Origin: Chenopodium formosanum
Lineage: Eukaryota > Streptophyta > Magnoliopsida > Caryophyllales > Amaranthaceae
Assembly: GCA_024500155.1 (NCBI GenBank)
Contig: CM044879.1
Location: 21,982,572 to 22,046,571, forward strand
Length of the DNA stretch: 64,000 bases
Reading direction: 5' to 3'
The notes beneath the pieces are model-generated. The model was given only the letters and a program-made list of their open reading frames with translations, was not told the origin of the DNA and did not search any database. The position numbers and the translations under genes are program-made. Shown here piece after piece: positions 12,291 through 25,533 of this stretch; within the stretch, counting starts at the first letter, position 1; each line of letters starts with the position of its first letter.

Positions 12291-12585
12291 TGGATTTACT
12301 TGCATAGATGGATTTCCTTTTTTGCTCGCGGAGGTGGATTTCTTGAAACACTGTTGTACTTACTGCCTGCTAAGATGGTAATTTGGTTTGATTTTGATAA
12401 TTCATATCATTATTATTTGTTCAGAGGTGAAAAGGGCTGGATTTACTTGCATAGATGGATTTCCTTTTTTGCTTGCGGAGGTGGATTTCCTGAAACACTG
12501 TTGTACTTACTGCCAGCTAAGATGGTAATTTGGTTTGATTTTTGATAATTCATATCATTATTATTTGTTCAAAGGTGAAAAGGGA
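12291..12585 (+). repeat. Tandem duplication, 147-bp unit
   Basis: Two head-to-tail copies, 12291-12437 and 12438-12585, each starting TGGATTTACTTGCATAGATG and ending around GTTCA(G/A)AGGTGAAAAGGG. Only a handful of differences are visible (for example CTCGCGG versus CTTGCGG, GCCTGC versus GCCAGC). They lie close to the proposed Helitron 5' end, upstream of its first gene. Confidence 0.9.
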
Positions 12586-13439
12586 TGACATGTGTGATTT
12601 TGAGATTAATTTGTGTTTTACTTTGGCGATGCTAATGTAATTTGGAAATAGGAGTGGGTGATTGAGGATTGAGTTGTTGCACCGTACAGTACTGGTCACT
12701 GTTTGTTTACTTAGGTCGGTGTTCATCAGCTTCACAAATGTTGCCTATTCTTAAGACATCATATATATATATACATACACATTCATTCGTGTGGGGTGCG
12801 TCCGTGTGTGTGCTCTTCCCTTTATATGTCTATTTTCGTTATGTTGTTCTTAGTATTGTTGTTTTTTTGTATTATTCTTAGTTTAATTGTTGATCCTTTT
12901 CTGTATTTTGTTTACTGTATTGTAATTTGTTTGTTATTCATTGATGTTGCATGATTCCTTATTGTTTTTGCTTTGGTTATATATAAATTTTGTATCAAAA
13001 TGCTTAGTTGTCGTCTGTTTTTTTTTTAATGGGCTGTAAAGTGCTTTGACATACTATTGTTGCTTTTCAAGTGTGAATTGGTTAATTTAACTGTCTATAA
13101 ATTTATGTATTTTTGGGTTGCGTCCTATACTGTACTATACAATTGAAGTGTTTTTTTTTCGGTGTATCGGCCAGCTTCGCTGTTAACTCCTTTTTTGTTT
13201 GGTTGTTTGGGTTGTATGGTGCTTAGAGATGCAATTGTTTCTTATTTCAATGTGAGTTTGTATGAATATATACTGTTTTTCTATGTGTTAGTCAGTTTAG
13301 TTTTTTAAATTTTGTTTTTTTGGGTTCACCATTGCACATTTTGCATATAATTAAGCCATGTTTTCTGGGGGTGTGCTCATTATTTATGTGTCAGTTTCAG
13401 GAGACTTTTCAAGTGCTGGTTTGTTGCTTCTTTGCAAGG

Positions 13440-13720
13440 GTTTTGCTGTTGAATGGTATGTACCTTTGCAATTCTTTCTTGTGTGGCTTGCTCTGGGTAT
13501 GCATGTTTTAGTTATGATTTTTTTTTGGGTTGGTTTCTTATTTGATGAGGGTGTGGTGTTTAGTATGTACGGGTGTCATCAAGCAGGGTATGTTGTTTGT
13601 ATATTCTGTTTGGTTCATTATGCTGTTTTTTGGGCTGTTAGTGGTGGGGCTTTTTGTTGTTTGAGTGTTAGTTAACAGTCTTCAGGTGAGTGAGTGTGGG
13701 TTCTTGTGTTGGAGAGATGA
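13440..13720 (+). repeat. Dispersed repeat copy A, shared with 43265-43530
   Basis: A T/G-rich segment sharing many blocks in order with 43265-43530: CAATTCTTTCTTGTGTGGC, GTATGCATGTTTTA, GGTGTGGTGTTTAGTATGT, TCATCAAGCA, TTTGGTTC and CTTTTTGTTGT. It lies before the dsRNA-binding-like coding part, probably in leader or intron sequence. Confidence 0.75.
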
Positions 13721-13954
13721 GGGGATATGAGGTTTCATATTGTTCAAACAAAGATGTTGAAGGTCTGGTTATTAGTAGTTGCCATTATATAGATTATACT
13801 ATTTGACATTATTTGTGAACAAGGGAGTTAAGTTGTTTAGCAGGATGATTATGCTTTACCCTTGCGTTTTGGCTATAGTGGTTGTCACGGTTTCAGTAGT
13901 TATGGATTTGTTGCTGGGGGAGTGTCCTTTTTTGCCTTTGTGTACGGGATTCCA

Positions 13955-14978
13955 ATCTAAATGTGGTTATTACCGTTACAGGTTATGGCTTGCCCGACCT
14001 AACAAGGTTTTCATTCCTTTTGAACCTTTACTGAAAAAGATCACTGATTGGCTTCAGTTTCCAGCACCGGTTTATGGATTCATAGATAGTGCTAGGAATA
14101 ATGCTTGGGTGCAGTTGTGCGATCAAGCAGTGGAGCACGCTTAACATTCTTTGGTGGTGATGCAACCACAGTCCAGGAATCTCGTGAGAGGGCGGCTCAG
14201 AAAGCTGTGGAAAAAACTGATATATCTGTTTGGTATTAAGGTATCTGATTTTACACATGATCAGATAAGACTGCATGAATTGTGTTTGAAGCTATTCAGG
14301 AATAAATGTGCTGAGCTATTGCAAGAGAAGGGCAAATCCTCTGGGCAAGGTGCAGGGGGAAGTACTGGACATACCTTGGTTGGTAGTGGTGTTCATGTTT
14401 CCATTGATTATGCACAAGTATTAGTGATTGTTGTGCGAAAGACTGGTGCGTCTGTGACAGTTATAGAAACTACTTGGGTGGAAGGTCATGGCTTCGTTTC
14501 GTGGGTTATGGTTAGTTGTCCACGTAGTAGTAATGGGATGGAGTGCATTTTTAGTGAGTTCAGTCCCTTGGCAAGTGTTGCTGAACAGAGGGTTGCAAAG
14601 AAGGCTGTGTTTTACTTGGCTTGTAAGTACAATTTGGAGATAGTTGATGCTAATTATGGGGCTACAGCAAAGTTGAGTAGAGAGTGTTATTTGATGAGGG
14701 AGAAGTATTTAGTATTAAAGGGACATCTTCAACGTTTGGAGCAGCCTCCTCAGCTTCTTGTTGTCGCAAACTCTGTGGTACAAGAGTAGAATGTGTCTTA
14801 ATCTGGTAAGGAATTACAGGTTCTTGTCAGCAACACAACCTCTACTACTCCTGCTAAGCGGAAAAAGCTGCTGCAGATGGCTCATGAAGAGGAAATATGG
14901 GTAGGTACTTCGGATCAGGCAGCGTGTGGTTTGCTGGAATTGGGTCGGTTGTTTGGTAGTGCTTATACTGGTCACTAA
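13955..14978 (+). pseudogene. dsRNA-binding-motif-like protein of the Helitron, frameshifted
   Basis: Coding sequence runs WLARPNKVFIPFEPLLKKI, then FPAPVYGFIDSARNNAWVQL up to about 14140. It shifts frame to read LTFFGGDATTVQESRERAA and QKAVEK (about 14141-14215), then shifts again at an A6 run into LIYLFGIKVSDF and onward to 14789. The G..A....SRERAAQKAVEKL pattern resembles the C-terminal helix of a dsRNA-binding motif. A second similar block, SVAEQRVAKKAVFYLACKY, lies around 14570-14630. After stops near 14789 the frame continues with a basic PAKRKK patch and ends TGH* at 14978. It sits just upstream of the Rep/helicase gene on the same strand, so I place it in the Helitron. The dsRBM assignment rests on motif spacing alone, and the function is unknown. 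Two frameshifts and at least one stop suggest a pseudogene. The N-terminus is not resolved. Confidence 0.5.
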
Positions 14979-15631
14979 GTGCTTATCAGTTTTAGGGGGG
15001 TTGACGTGTTTTATTTTGTGGAGTTATGTAGAATGGCAATCAAAATATGCTGATTTTGTTTCTGTTTATATTTGTAAAAATAGCCAGGTCTACTAGGCTA
15101 TCGAAACTGGTTGTTTTGACTGTAATGTTGGTATAGTTAGAGTGGCATTTATAAAATTGCTACCGCTTTTTGTTGTAATGGTGTTTTTAATGTAAATATC
15201 TATGGAACAGGCATTCATTTACATGTGTTTGTTGTAATTCTAATGACATTAGCAATGCTTTCAGTTATCTGTTTAGTGTTTGCAATTCTTAACATGTTGT
15301 GGTGGTGTTAAAAAACAAAAAGAATGATGGCTTGATCTCTGTGTATTATTGCCTTATAATTTACAAGAATGTTGCCAACTGTATTCTGTAATGCAAAATC
15401 TAGAAAACTTCCATACTAACATGGGAAAAAAACAAGAATGTTGGCTTGATCTATGTGTATTACTGCCTTGTAATTTGCAGAATGTTGCCAACTGTATATA
15501 TCATGCAAAATCTAGAAAACTTTCATGACAACATGGTTGATTGCCAGTATGATATTCCTTATTTACCAACTTAGTATTTTGCTTTCAAGGAATGTCCTAA
15601 TTTAGTTATTTCATTTTAATGATTACCTATT
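14979..15631. repeat. Helitron spacer with 116-bp tandem duplication (15311-15537)
   Basis: Non-coding. Two adjacent copies, about 15311-15424 and 15425-15537, share AGAATG.TGGCTTGATCT, GTGTATTA.TGCCTT.TAATTT, AATGTTGCCAACTGTAT and GCAAAATCTAGAAAACTT. The rest is AT-rich spacer between the dsRNA-binding-like gene and Rep/helicase. Confidence 0.8.
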
Positions 15632-18600
15632 AGTAGCCACCAACAAGATGGCCAATCTTCTTGTGTGCGCGTTTCAAAGAGAAATCGACTACTGAATGGA
15701 TTGGCAGAGGTGCATTCAGATAGGTAAATGACTGTGCATTGGGGTTTTTTTTGGTTATAGCGTATAGTAATGTGCATGACCACATGTGCAGATCTTAGTT
15801 ACTTTGTGCTTCTATCATGAATGGAACTGATAGACACCGAGAACCTTTAAGGTAGTTATTAATGAATTTAGAAATACATGTAAGTATAATGTGCTATGGT
15901 TGGTGCTGACACAATATGATTGGATTCAGTAATCAGCATGGAGTTAGCCAGTTACTTCGAGAACGTGTAACTAAGAAGAAACGTAGCATTGATGATATGG
16001 CTTGGTCACAATCAAAGAGGTACATGTCCTATAAACTAATGTTAGAGGTTATCTAGGATAAACACATGGTGCTAATTAAGTTTTGTGTATGTAGTGGTTC
16101 TGTACTAAAGAAGAAGAAATCTACTTCCAAGCCGGAGTTGCCTTGTATGTTTCTCAACAGCTTCTTTTAATATGGCTGTTAATTCTCTAATATTGAATTT
16201 ATGTATTGTGTGAGCCAATTTGTATTTACTGAGTTTATATTGATGCCAGTTATTCCTGCTGCTATGCCTAGCCAGCCTTTGTCAACTGAGCCTCTGAAAT
16301 TGCCATCTCCTACACAGTGTTTACAATGTGCTGCAAAGAAATTTGCTTTTGAAACTGCGAAGTTTTGTTGTGGTGGGGGGGGGGAGATTCAGATAGCGGT
16401 AAATGAATACCCTTATGAATTATCGCGGTTGTTTACATCAAAAGATGAAGATGCAGTTCACTTTAGAACTTATGCTAGGTTGTACAATAATTTGTTTGCC
16501 TTTAGTTCTATAGGCAGGAATTTTGATGCAAGCACTTACAAGGGCATATATGTGTTTAAAATGCACGGGCAGATGTATCATTTTGTTCCAGATTTACTGC
16601 CTGACAAAGGTACTCCAAAGTATTTGCAACTTTATTTTTATGATGGACAGAATGAGGCTAAGAACAGGCTGAAATGCTTTAAAGAGGTTCGTCAAGATGT
16701 GATTGAGATTCTAATGCGAGTTTCTGAACAGAATCCATATGCAGTGTTCTTTCGGTCTATTAGAGATAGACCTGTAACTGTTGATACTACAACTGTCCTC
16801 AACCAAAATACAGTGTTAGATCAGTGTGTTTACAATGCACCTGCTGTAGATGATGTCGTGGTCATATGGCCAGAAAATGCTTCTTCCAGCCAAAGTTTGA
16901 GTCCTCATATCTTAGTGTCTGGTAAATCTGATGTATCTCATAGAATTTATCATAACTATGGTTGTTATGATCCATTGCAGTATCCTTTATTATTTCCTCG
17001 TGGGGAATGTGGTTAGACTCAAGGCTTAAAAAAGAAGTCTCACACTGGATTGAGGGACACCATACCATTGCCAGATCCAATCATGTCATGTGCTGTGCAT
17101 AGTGCTGAGGACTTATTGAATGAACAAGATAGAAGTACACTCTTCAGTCACATTTTTATTAAAATGACTAATATATATCGCTGTTTGTTGTTTATATACT
17201 ATCCTGTGAATAATTGGTTGTGCTGTTGTTATGCAGGAGCACGTAAAAAAAAATTACTAGAGCTGATAAGTTCATTTCTACAAGAGAGTATTATGCCTAC
17301 AAGTTGCAAATTCGGCTTGAAAACATGATATTGCGAGCTGGTAGATGTTTCCAACAGTATATAGTTGACATGTATGTGAAAATTGAAAACACTCAGCTTG
17401 ATTACTTTCGAAATAACCAGCAAAGTATACGGGCTGATCTATACCAAGGTATTCTAGATTCGTTGGACTATGGGGAAACTGTTGCCAGAAATGTAGGACG
17501 TAGAGTGATCTTACCTCCAACATTTATTGGTGGACCTCGCGATATGAAGAAACGTTACCTAAATGCCATGGCTTTGGTTCAGAGATATGGAAAACTGAGC
17601 TATTACTTGCAATGCTAATTGGCCTGAAATAAAAGCTGAGCTAGCCCCAGGGGAAACAGCACAAGACCGGCCTGATTTAGTAGCCAGGATTTTTAGAGCA
17701 AAATTATTGCTACTGAAGAAAGAAATATTGAGGAAACAAATTTTTTGGTGAAGTTGCTGCAATGGTATATGTTGTTGAGTTCCAAAAACGGGGACTACCC
17801 CATGCTCACTTCCTAATCATATTGAAATCAGATTGGAAGATGAAATGTCCTGCTGATTATGATAAATATGTGTGTGCTGAAATACCTCCTGTAAGTAATA
17901 GTAACCTGCGACGAACAGTGCTTGCACATATGATGCATGGCCCTTGTGGTGTGTTAAATCCAGAATGTCCCTGCATGTGTAACAAGGGTGGTGTGTTGTC
18001 TTGTAAGAATAGATATCCTAAACAGTTTTCGAATGAGACAACTAATAACAAAGATGGATATCCTATCTACCAAAGACGTGATACTGGAGAACAGGTGAAG
18101 ATCCGCAACACATACCTTGATAATCAGTGGGTTATTCCATACAATCCTTATCTTTCTTCATTGTTTGATTGTCACTTGAATGTTGAGGTCTGTTCCACAA
18201 TTAAAGTAGTGAAATACCTGTACAAGTATGTATACAAGGGTCATGATAGGGTTTCATTTAATATAGTAGCTGGTGAGTCTGACTGTGTTGATGAAATAAA
18301 ACAGTTTCAGTCAGGTAGATGGGTTTCCCCTTGTGAAGCAGCGTGGAGAATATTTAGTTTTGATCTTTTTGAAATGTATCCTCGTGTTCTTCCTCTACAT
18401 GTTTATTTGCCTAATGAACAGACTGTCCATCTACATCCTCATGAGAGATTACGCGCTGTTGTTGCAAATTCTAAACGTTCTCGTACTCAACTGACTGAAT
18501 TTTTTGCTGTCAATGCAGCTGTTGAAGGTGGTACAGGCCACTTATATGGTGAATTTTGTGAGCATTATAGATGGGACGCAGGGACTAAGCAATGGAGAGA

Positions 18601-20600
18601 AAGGGTGTTAGATTTATTTTCTGTTGGGCGTTTGGCATTTGTGTATCCTATAGAAGGGGAACGCTTTTTCTTACGACTGTTATTGCTCAATGTCAGAAGT
18701 CCAACTTCATTTGAAGGGCTTCGAACTGTCAATGGTCATGTATATCCAACTTTTCATGATGCAGCATTGAAGTTGGGACTAATAGAAAATGATGATGTTG
18801 TAGACTTAACATTATGTGAAGCTTCGGAGGTCCAAATGCCTGATGCATTACGCCGTTTATTTGCAACAGTACTTATCTTCTGTCAGACAGCCGATCCACC
18901 TGCCTTGTGGAAGAAATTCTACCCTTTTCTGTCTGAGGATTTTAGGTACAAATATGCTGACAATTCCTCGAAGGTTCAACATTTGACTGTTCGTTTTGTC
19001 GAGGGGTACCTTGATGCCATGGGGAAATCCCTGTCGGCTTTTGGATTGGATCATTTAATTGCTCATGTTGATGCTCTTGATGGGGAATAAGGGCATCAGA
19101 AGAACAAAAGATATTGTGGATGCTCTTGAAGTCTTGATGCCCCTATTCCACCAGAAATTCTTACATGCCGTTCTAGGTTGAATAAGGAACACCATGCTGC
19201 CTTCTCATGTATCTTGCAGTATGTGTTGGAGGGGAAACCAGGTGCTTTTTTCATAGATGGTCCGGGAGGAACTGGGAAAACGTTTTTATACAATGCATTG
19301 TATGCAGAGGTTAGACTCATGAACAAGATTGTATTGCCTACAGCAACATCAGGTATTGCTGCATCGAATATACCTTCAGGACGCACAGCTCATTCAAGAT
19401 TTAAGATCCCACTTGATAGTGATGCTTCTTTGGCATGTGTTGTTCCTAAGCAGGGCAGTCTGGCAGCATTACTTAAGGAAACGTCATTGATAATATGGGA
19501 CGAGGCTTCAATGGCTAAGAAACAAAATATTGAGTCTTTGGATTTACTCCTGCAGGTTGTGTTTGATAATAAACTCATGTTTGGAGGTAAAACTGCTGTG
19601 TTTGGGGGTGATTTTAGGCAGGTTCAGCCAGTTGTTCCCCAGCGAATGAAGGAAGCAGTTGAAACCAGTATTGTCACTTCATATTTATGGCCTAAATTCA
19701 TAAGATTCAGGTTGACAGAGAATATTAGAGCTCAGGAGGATTTACCATTCTCTGAATTCTTGCTTGCTTTAGGTAATGGCGAGCTGCAGAATTCAGAAAC
19801 AACTTATATCCAGATGCCAATCCAAGTTGCTCAGTTTTCTGAATCTAAAAACAATCTAATGTCTGATCTCATAGAAGCAACCTACCCTGAAATGATGCAA
19901 AGTAACCTTGGTCCTGACAGATTTATTAATCGAGCAATCTTGACACCACTAAATGATGACGTGGACTCGATTAATGCATTCATGATAGAAAAATTTGAAG
20001 GCAGGGTTGTGACATACAAGAGTTTTGATATTATGTTGAATGATACATGTAATATATATCCTACAGAGTTCATGAATAGTTTGTGTCCAGGAGGAATGAG
20101 CCCTCATGAGCTTGTACTGAAGGAAAATTGTCCAGTAATTCTTCTAAGGAATCTTCTACCTTCATCTGGTTTGTGCAATGGTACCCATCTTACTTGTAAG
20201 AGATTTTTCCCAAACGTTATCCAATGTGTAATTGCTACAGGACAGTACAAAGGAGATCGTGTTTTCATCCACAGAATTAGTTTAAGGCCATCTGCTTCTA
20301 TGAATTATCCTTTTCAGTTTGAAAGGAAACAATTTCCCATCAAGTTAAGCTTTGCAATGACAATAAACAAATCTCAGGTGCAGGCTCTTAACCAAGTGTC
20401 TATACATTTTCCACGGCCATGTTTTTCTCATGGTCAGCTATATGTTGCTTTGTCTAAGGGCTAAAAAGGCAGCAGATGTTTCTGTATTTTATGCTAAGCC
20501 TCCAGACCAACAGCCACACAACATTGTGCAAAATGTAGTGGCCTTTGAAGTGCTGAGGTTGGCAGGTATATTGCATGATAACACCGAAGAAGAGACTTAA
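15632..20600 (+). pseudogene. Helitron Rep/helicase (RepHel), disrupted
   Basis: Short N-terminal exons are visible: QQDGQSSCVRVSKRNRLLNG at about 15649-15723, then NQHGVSQLLRERVTKKKRS at about 15931-16019. The main part starts near 16250 with the zinc motif CLQCAAKKFAFETAKFCC (about 16317-16374). The HUH nuclease part carries QKRGLPHAHF (histidines near 17801-17809) and, about 140 residues later, YLYKYVYKGHD (18215-18247), which holds the paired catalytic tyrosines expected of a plant Helitron Rep. The SF1/Pif1-like helicase follows, with Walker A GPGGTGKT at 19259-19282, Walker B IIWDEAS near 19489-19509, a LTENIRAQED block and MTINKSQ plus FSHGQLYVALSKG at the end. A shifted frame then gives ADVSVFYAKPPDQQPHNIV to a stop at 20600. 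Breaks include a stop near 17014, a frameshift near 17605 that removes the usual PD(I/L)F(I/L)T stretch, another near 17740, a stop at 19088-19090 and a shift near 20455. Once the replicative nicking and unwinding enzyme, now non-coding. Confidence 0.93.
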
Positions 20601-22511
20601 ATGTCTATTTTGATCGGAGCATTACAGCAGGACTTTAAAGTATGTTTCCTTTTGTTGCTTTTGAAACTAAACAAGCTTTGTATATTTAAGAAATCAGCTG
20701 ATAGTTCATAACTGTATATTGACAGATTGAATAAATTTTAAGGCAGAGATAGATGTAAATCCATCATCATTCACGAGTTCTTGTACTTTTCTTGTTAATC
20801 CCAGAGTCCCAGGCTTCACATGCATAGAATGTATGAACCACCAAAATATATGCTTGTTCTTAAGAGGTATGCCTGCTCTCATTGTGTAATTACATATTGG
20901 TTGTTGTGAACTCCTGCTAATTTATACGATACATGGAATAAGTCATTGAATCATGTAACTAGATTGCTAATACATTTAATAGCTGAGAATCTTAAGTATG
21001 GTATTTTATTTTTCACAGTTTACATCAATGAACATTAGTCTAAGATACATTTGAGAGTACTTGCCAGTGTCTATATGATACACCTGTAACAAAAAATGGA
21101 CATGTTGCTGGTTGTTGAACACGGCTGAGACCTGGGCTAGATTAAGGTTTGGTTAGTAGTAGTTTTGACATGGGAAAGATTACAATTTCTATTGGACAGA
21201 TATATTGGACCAACAAGGAAATGTTGTAAGTGATTATAAGGGTATTAGACTTGACTAGGACAAGGCAAGCTGTAAGTAACTGTTACAGATTCTTAATTGT
21301 AGATCATATCATTCATGTTAAGACCCGTATTTACTTGCATGCTCTAAAGTTGTTAAATCTCACAGCTTGTAGTTTTACTGTGACTTATCCAGTAAATCTA
21401 ATGACAGAATTTCATCCTTCATTGATAGATGATAGATATTCAATGTATGAATCAATCTAAGGTTTTTGTTACATATCATGGCAAAAATGTGGCAAGTTTA
21501 GTATACTCAACTTCTTCAAGTAACCTGTTATTGCTTAGTTAAATTGCTTTTATCTTATAGAGTAGTTCTGATTGACTTGGTGCTTTAATGAGAGAGGGAG
21601 ATAATAAATGTCGTCTGTCCATGGGGAAATCTACTACTCTCCTGAGTTCTGTCTTGCTCAGCTCAATAGTATAAATTCATTATCTATGTAGCTAATGCTT
21701 CCCATGTATAGGAATCATTGTTTGTTGTGTTTTTTTTTTTTCCAGATTGTGAGTCAAAAGCATTGTAAATTCAAAATAGTCACTTGATGTCTCCTGCAAG
21801 ATTTCCTATGGATAAGAGTAAGCTTCAATGCTGGTTAAAAATGGTATTCTCACTTCTATTTTCATCTGAGTGTAATATCTATGCCTATTCTCATGGTGAT
21901 AGGTTATTCTAATACCCACTTGAGTATTTTAGTCTTAGTTGTTGCTTTGTGAAAAAACGAGTCCGGACCAGCACAGGCTTCTTTTCTTGCTTCATAATTG
22001 AGAAAATAATGACACCTTATGATAACCTGAACATGAAGGCAGTTTTAATAGAGGGAGTCACAAACTTTAAAACAGCATAAAGTGCTTCCCTGTTTTTTTT
22101 TTTTGGTTTTTTTCCCCTATCTTTTTTGGGTTTTCTCTCCTCAACCTACTGTGCCTATTGTTATGCCTTTGAATCTCAAATTTATAGGAACATGTTACAA
22201 CAAAAATGATGGTTTAAATGCTTAGATGTTCTTTGTATGCTCTAGGCCATTCAATTTAATCATAACTGTAAGTATTGTATGGCATTGAATTGCTGTTTAT
22301 TTTCTAATATTAGAAACAGTGCTAAATCTTCGAATCTCATTAACCATATAAATTCAGTAAGATTAATACAATAAACTTACTCTTATTGCTAATGCTTAAA
22401 GCAACAATACATGCCACATAGTTCACTACACTTAACATAAATCTTATTCAAACCAGCCTATTAAAGAGTTTTGTAGCAGAACTGAATTCTAAATCATAAC
22501 ATAGCTACAGC
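20601..22511. other. Helitron spacer after Rep/helicase
   Basis: AT-rich, with long T runs near 21728 and 22090 and no recognised gene. It lies between two genes facing each other (Rep/helicase + and a B3 gene -). Confidence 0.4.
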
Positions 22512-23235
22512 TTAACAGAAGACTATTTCTAGCACAATAGGATCGCTATTCTGCAGGAAAACAATTCCAGTTTTTCCAAATTGTACATCTCCATTGGAAA
22601 ACACTTGTGATATCCCCTCTTTTATTCTGCTATAGATATTGCCATTGATCTTATAACATATCTCAACAGTCATATCCCATGTCCTGCTGCCATTCTGAAC
22701 TTGAATTACTGTCTGTGTATCAACTTGAGAAAACACTTGATTACAAACGTGGCTAGAATACTCTGCACATGTTTGAACGCAGATTTAGTATAGTATACTT
22801 TAGAAGTGCACAAGCAGTTCATATGAGGTAATCAATGAATATAATCTACAAACCAGGTAATCTCTTTGTAGACATGCTGGTGTGAACACAAATGGGAACC
22901 ATAGCCTATCTCCGATTCCCAAACGATCTAGAAAATGAACATTAGTAGGGTTTGTTCCTCTACTTGGTATACTACTTTGTAGAGGTTCACGAGAACCAAA
23001 CCTTTCCACCATTGATGATGAAAAAATTCGTACATAAAACTTCCTGCCCCCACTATAATAGACAATAAGAGTTTCACCTTCATGGATTTGGTTGTCATTC
23101 ACAAAAATTTTCAACCCAAAATCTAAGCACATGTATTGTCTGTTTTGCTCTGTGATTTTAAGCAGCTGAATGCTCCACACTTGCCTATTACTCCCAAGAA
23201 TGAATTCCACTAGACTATGCACACTGGTTAGCATA

Positions 23236-23884
23236 TGTAGGCGTCAGTCGAAGTGCGCCTACGTCAAAGCATAGTGGTGAATATGCTTGGCACTCATAGG
23301 AAGTGGGAATTGACATTACGATTAGGGACAACGATTAGGGACAAGGAAAGTAGGGAGCCGCCAACAAGTTTTTAAGGAACTTGTAAACCGTTCACGGATC
23401 ATAAAAGGCAACCACGAAAAGGGACAACGATAGGCAACAACGATTGACCCGTGAAGGTTACACCCCATTCATAATCCATGAGATTACTAACTCCATATGG
23501 TTCGGAACCACGAAAGGAGGATCGGGGATGATGGTACGAAGTGAGTCATGGAGTCACATTCGCCCGTATTGGCCTCTACTCGATTCTTATTATGAAAAGT
23601 ATTCCTGTGATCTCAAAGGCATGCAAATAAAATATTTAATTTGCTCCAAACTATTATTAAGCTAAATTGGTTGAATATTAATGCAACATATAATTCTAAT
23701 ATATTGGTGATCACTTAATTAAACAACAAGATTAAAAAGGAACCTAAACCGGTTGTCCAAATTATCTTATTAGACGTGATTCAATTACATATTTCCTTTA
23801 AACATGCAATATGGTGATCATAGTAATAAAAGAACAAACATTAATATTGGAAGCAATATAACAATAATAGCGTTAGTTAAATCA

Positions 23885-23923
<39 letters not shown>

Positions 23924-25331
23924 CATGATACTAGCAATATAAAATAATAATAAGTAATTAAATTAATTAATTACTCACATTTCACGCGTTCCTTTAAATT
24001 GCTACATCATGAATAAATTGTAGTAACTTCAATAAAAATAAATCAAATTGAAATAATTAAATTAAATAAAAGTAGAGTTGATTTGGTCCAAACCCTCAGT
24101 TAATTATACCTTTCACGCCTTGGTTTTAGTATAGAACTTCGGGTATTATATGGACTCCTTGGAGTGCTTAAGGGATATAAAATGAGAGAATAGGGTGGCT
24201 AGAATTTAGGTTAGAGCAAGAGAGAGAGGAGAGAATATTCTTGGTGTAGGGAGAGAGGATGATTTTTGGTGTAGAAGAGAGGAAGAGAGAATGATTTGAT
24301 GATCAAACTTGTTGATGATTGAAAAAGGGAAGATATGACCTCTATTTATAGGGAAAAGAGGGGTCGAATCAAGAAAAGATAAGAATTCGAATCGGATAAA
24401 ACTCTTGCGATAGACAACAGTTTTTGTGGTTTTTGTTTTTATCATATCTTTTGAATAAAATGAATAAAATATCGTTGGAAAGCTCTTGAAGTTTACTTTC
24501 TAACCCAATTTGAATCAGATTAAAATAATTTGTAGAATAAAAGATATAGCCGAAATAGTGGGACGGTGTTAGTTTTGGATATAGTTTCGTATTTCTTTTA
24601 TATCTTTTTCGTTATAGCTCGGAATTAATATTATAATATATAATTGGAAAGATAATTTCAAGATATATCCAACCATCTAAGAATCATATAAAAACAGTGA
24701 GGAACGAAAATAATATCTGTCAATCTTTGAACATCTTTCAATTCGAATTAAATTACTAGAGGAGTTTTATTCTATTTCAAACTCTTTAATCTTATCTTTT
24801 CAAAAAGGATAATTAAGATCTTTTAAAAACTTATAGAAGCTTCCAATTAATCTTAATTGGATTAAGAATGGGATTAAATCCTTTGGACCCTCCACATGAT
24901 CATTGGGTCGTAGGTAAGGTGGGCTTAGGTTCCGTTTGGACTCAGTTTAGTATTTTGGCCATAACTTATTCGTTATAACTCGGATTTGGGCTTATAATAT
25001 ATCGTTGGAAAGATCTTTTCAAGCCCCATCCAAATATTCAACAATTGGATCCATATTACGGACCAAAATAAACTGATAAAAACGTATTTATAAAATGGAC
25101 ACGAAATGAATGATTTTAATGGGCACGAAATGAATTATTTTGGGTTTAAAGAGAAAATTAAGCTATTGTTTGGAGAAATGGGATACTAATTGGGTTGGTT
25201 TATGAAATGTATCGGGATTGAATATGGATTTAAGCACTCTAAAGATTAAATACTCAACCTGACCAATAATGGCGGTGAAAGGTTATTCATCATCGGGTTT
25301 GGTTTTGGGGAGACATTTTTAGGTGTCTACA
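23236..25331 (-). repeat. 3' LTR of the Gypsy element (2096 bp)
   Basis: Nearly identical to 31531-33619. Local differences include a duplicated ACAACGATTAGGG near 23320-23340, a longer (AAT)n microsatellite near 23886-23923 and single-base changes such as AGTATTCC versus AGTGTTCC. On the minus strand it begins TGTAGACACC. Confidence 0.92.
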
Positions 25332-25533
25332 TAAGCCCCCACTTTGACTGAGTTTGTAGAAACGTCAGTTTCGAAAACGATAGTCAAAGTAGTCAACAGG
25401 GACGGAGAATGATTCAAGACGTTTTGCGATCCTAAATCACTCTGTATACGCCGATACCTGCAGAAAAATGTTAGTTCCACAGATAACAGAGTAAAGGGAT
25501 AGAATACATATCTAACACCAGTGTATCGGTGAC

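Noticed and set aside
23444..23665. Open frame repeated at 31726-31947
   Set aside because: Occurs only because both lie at the same place in the two LTR copies; no known domain.
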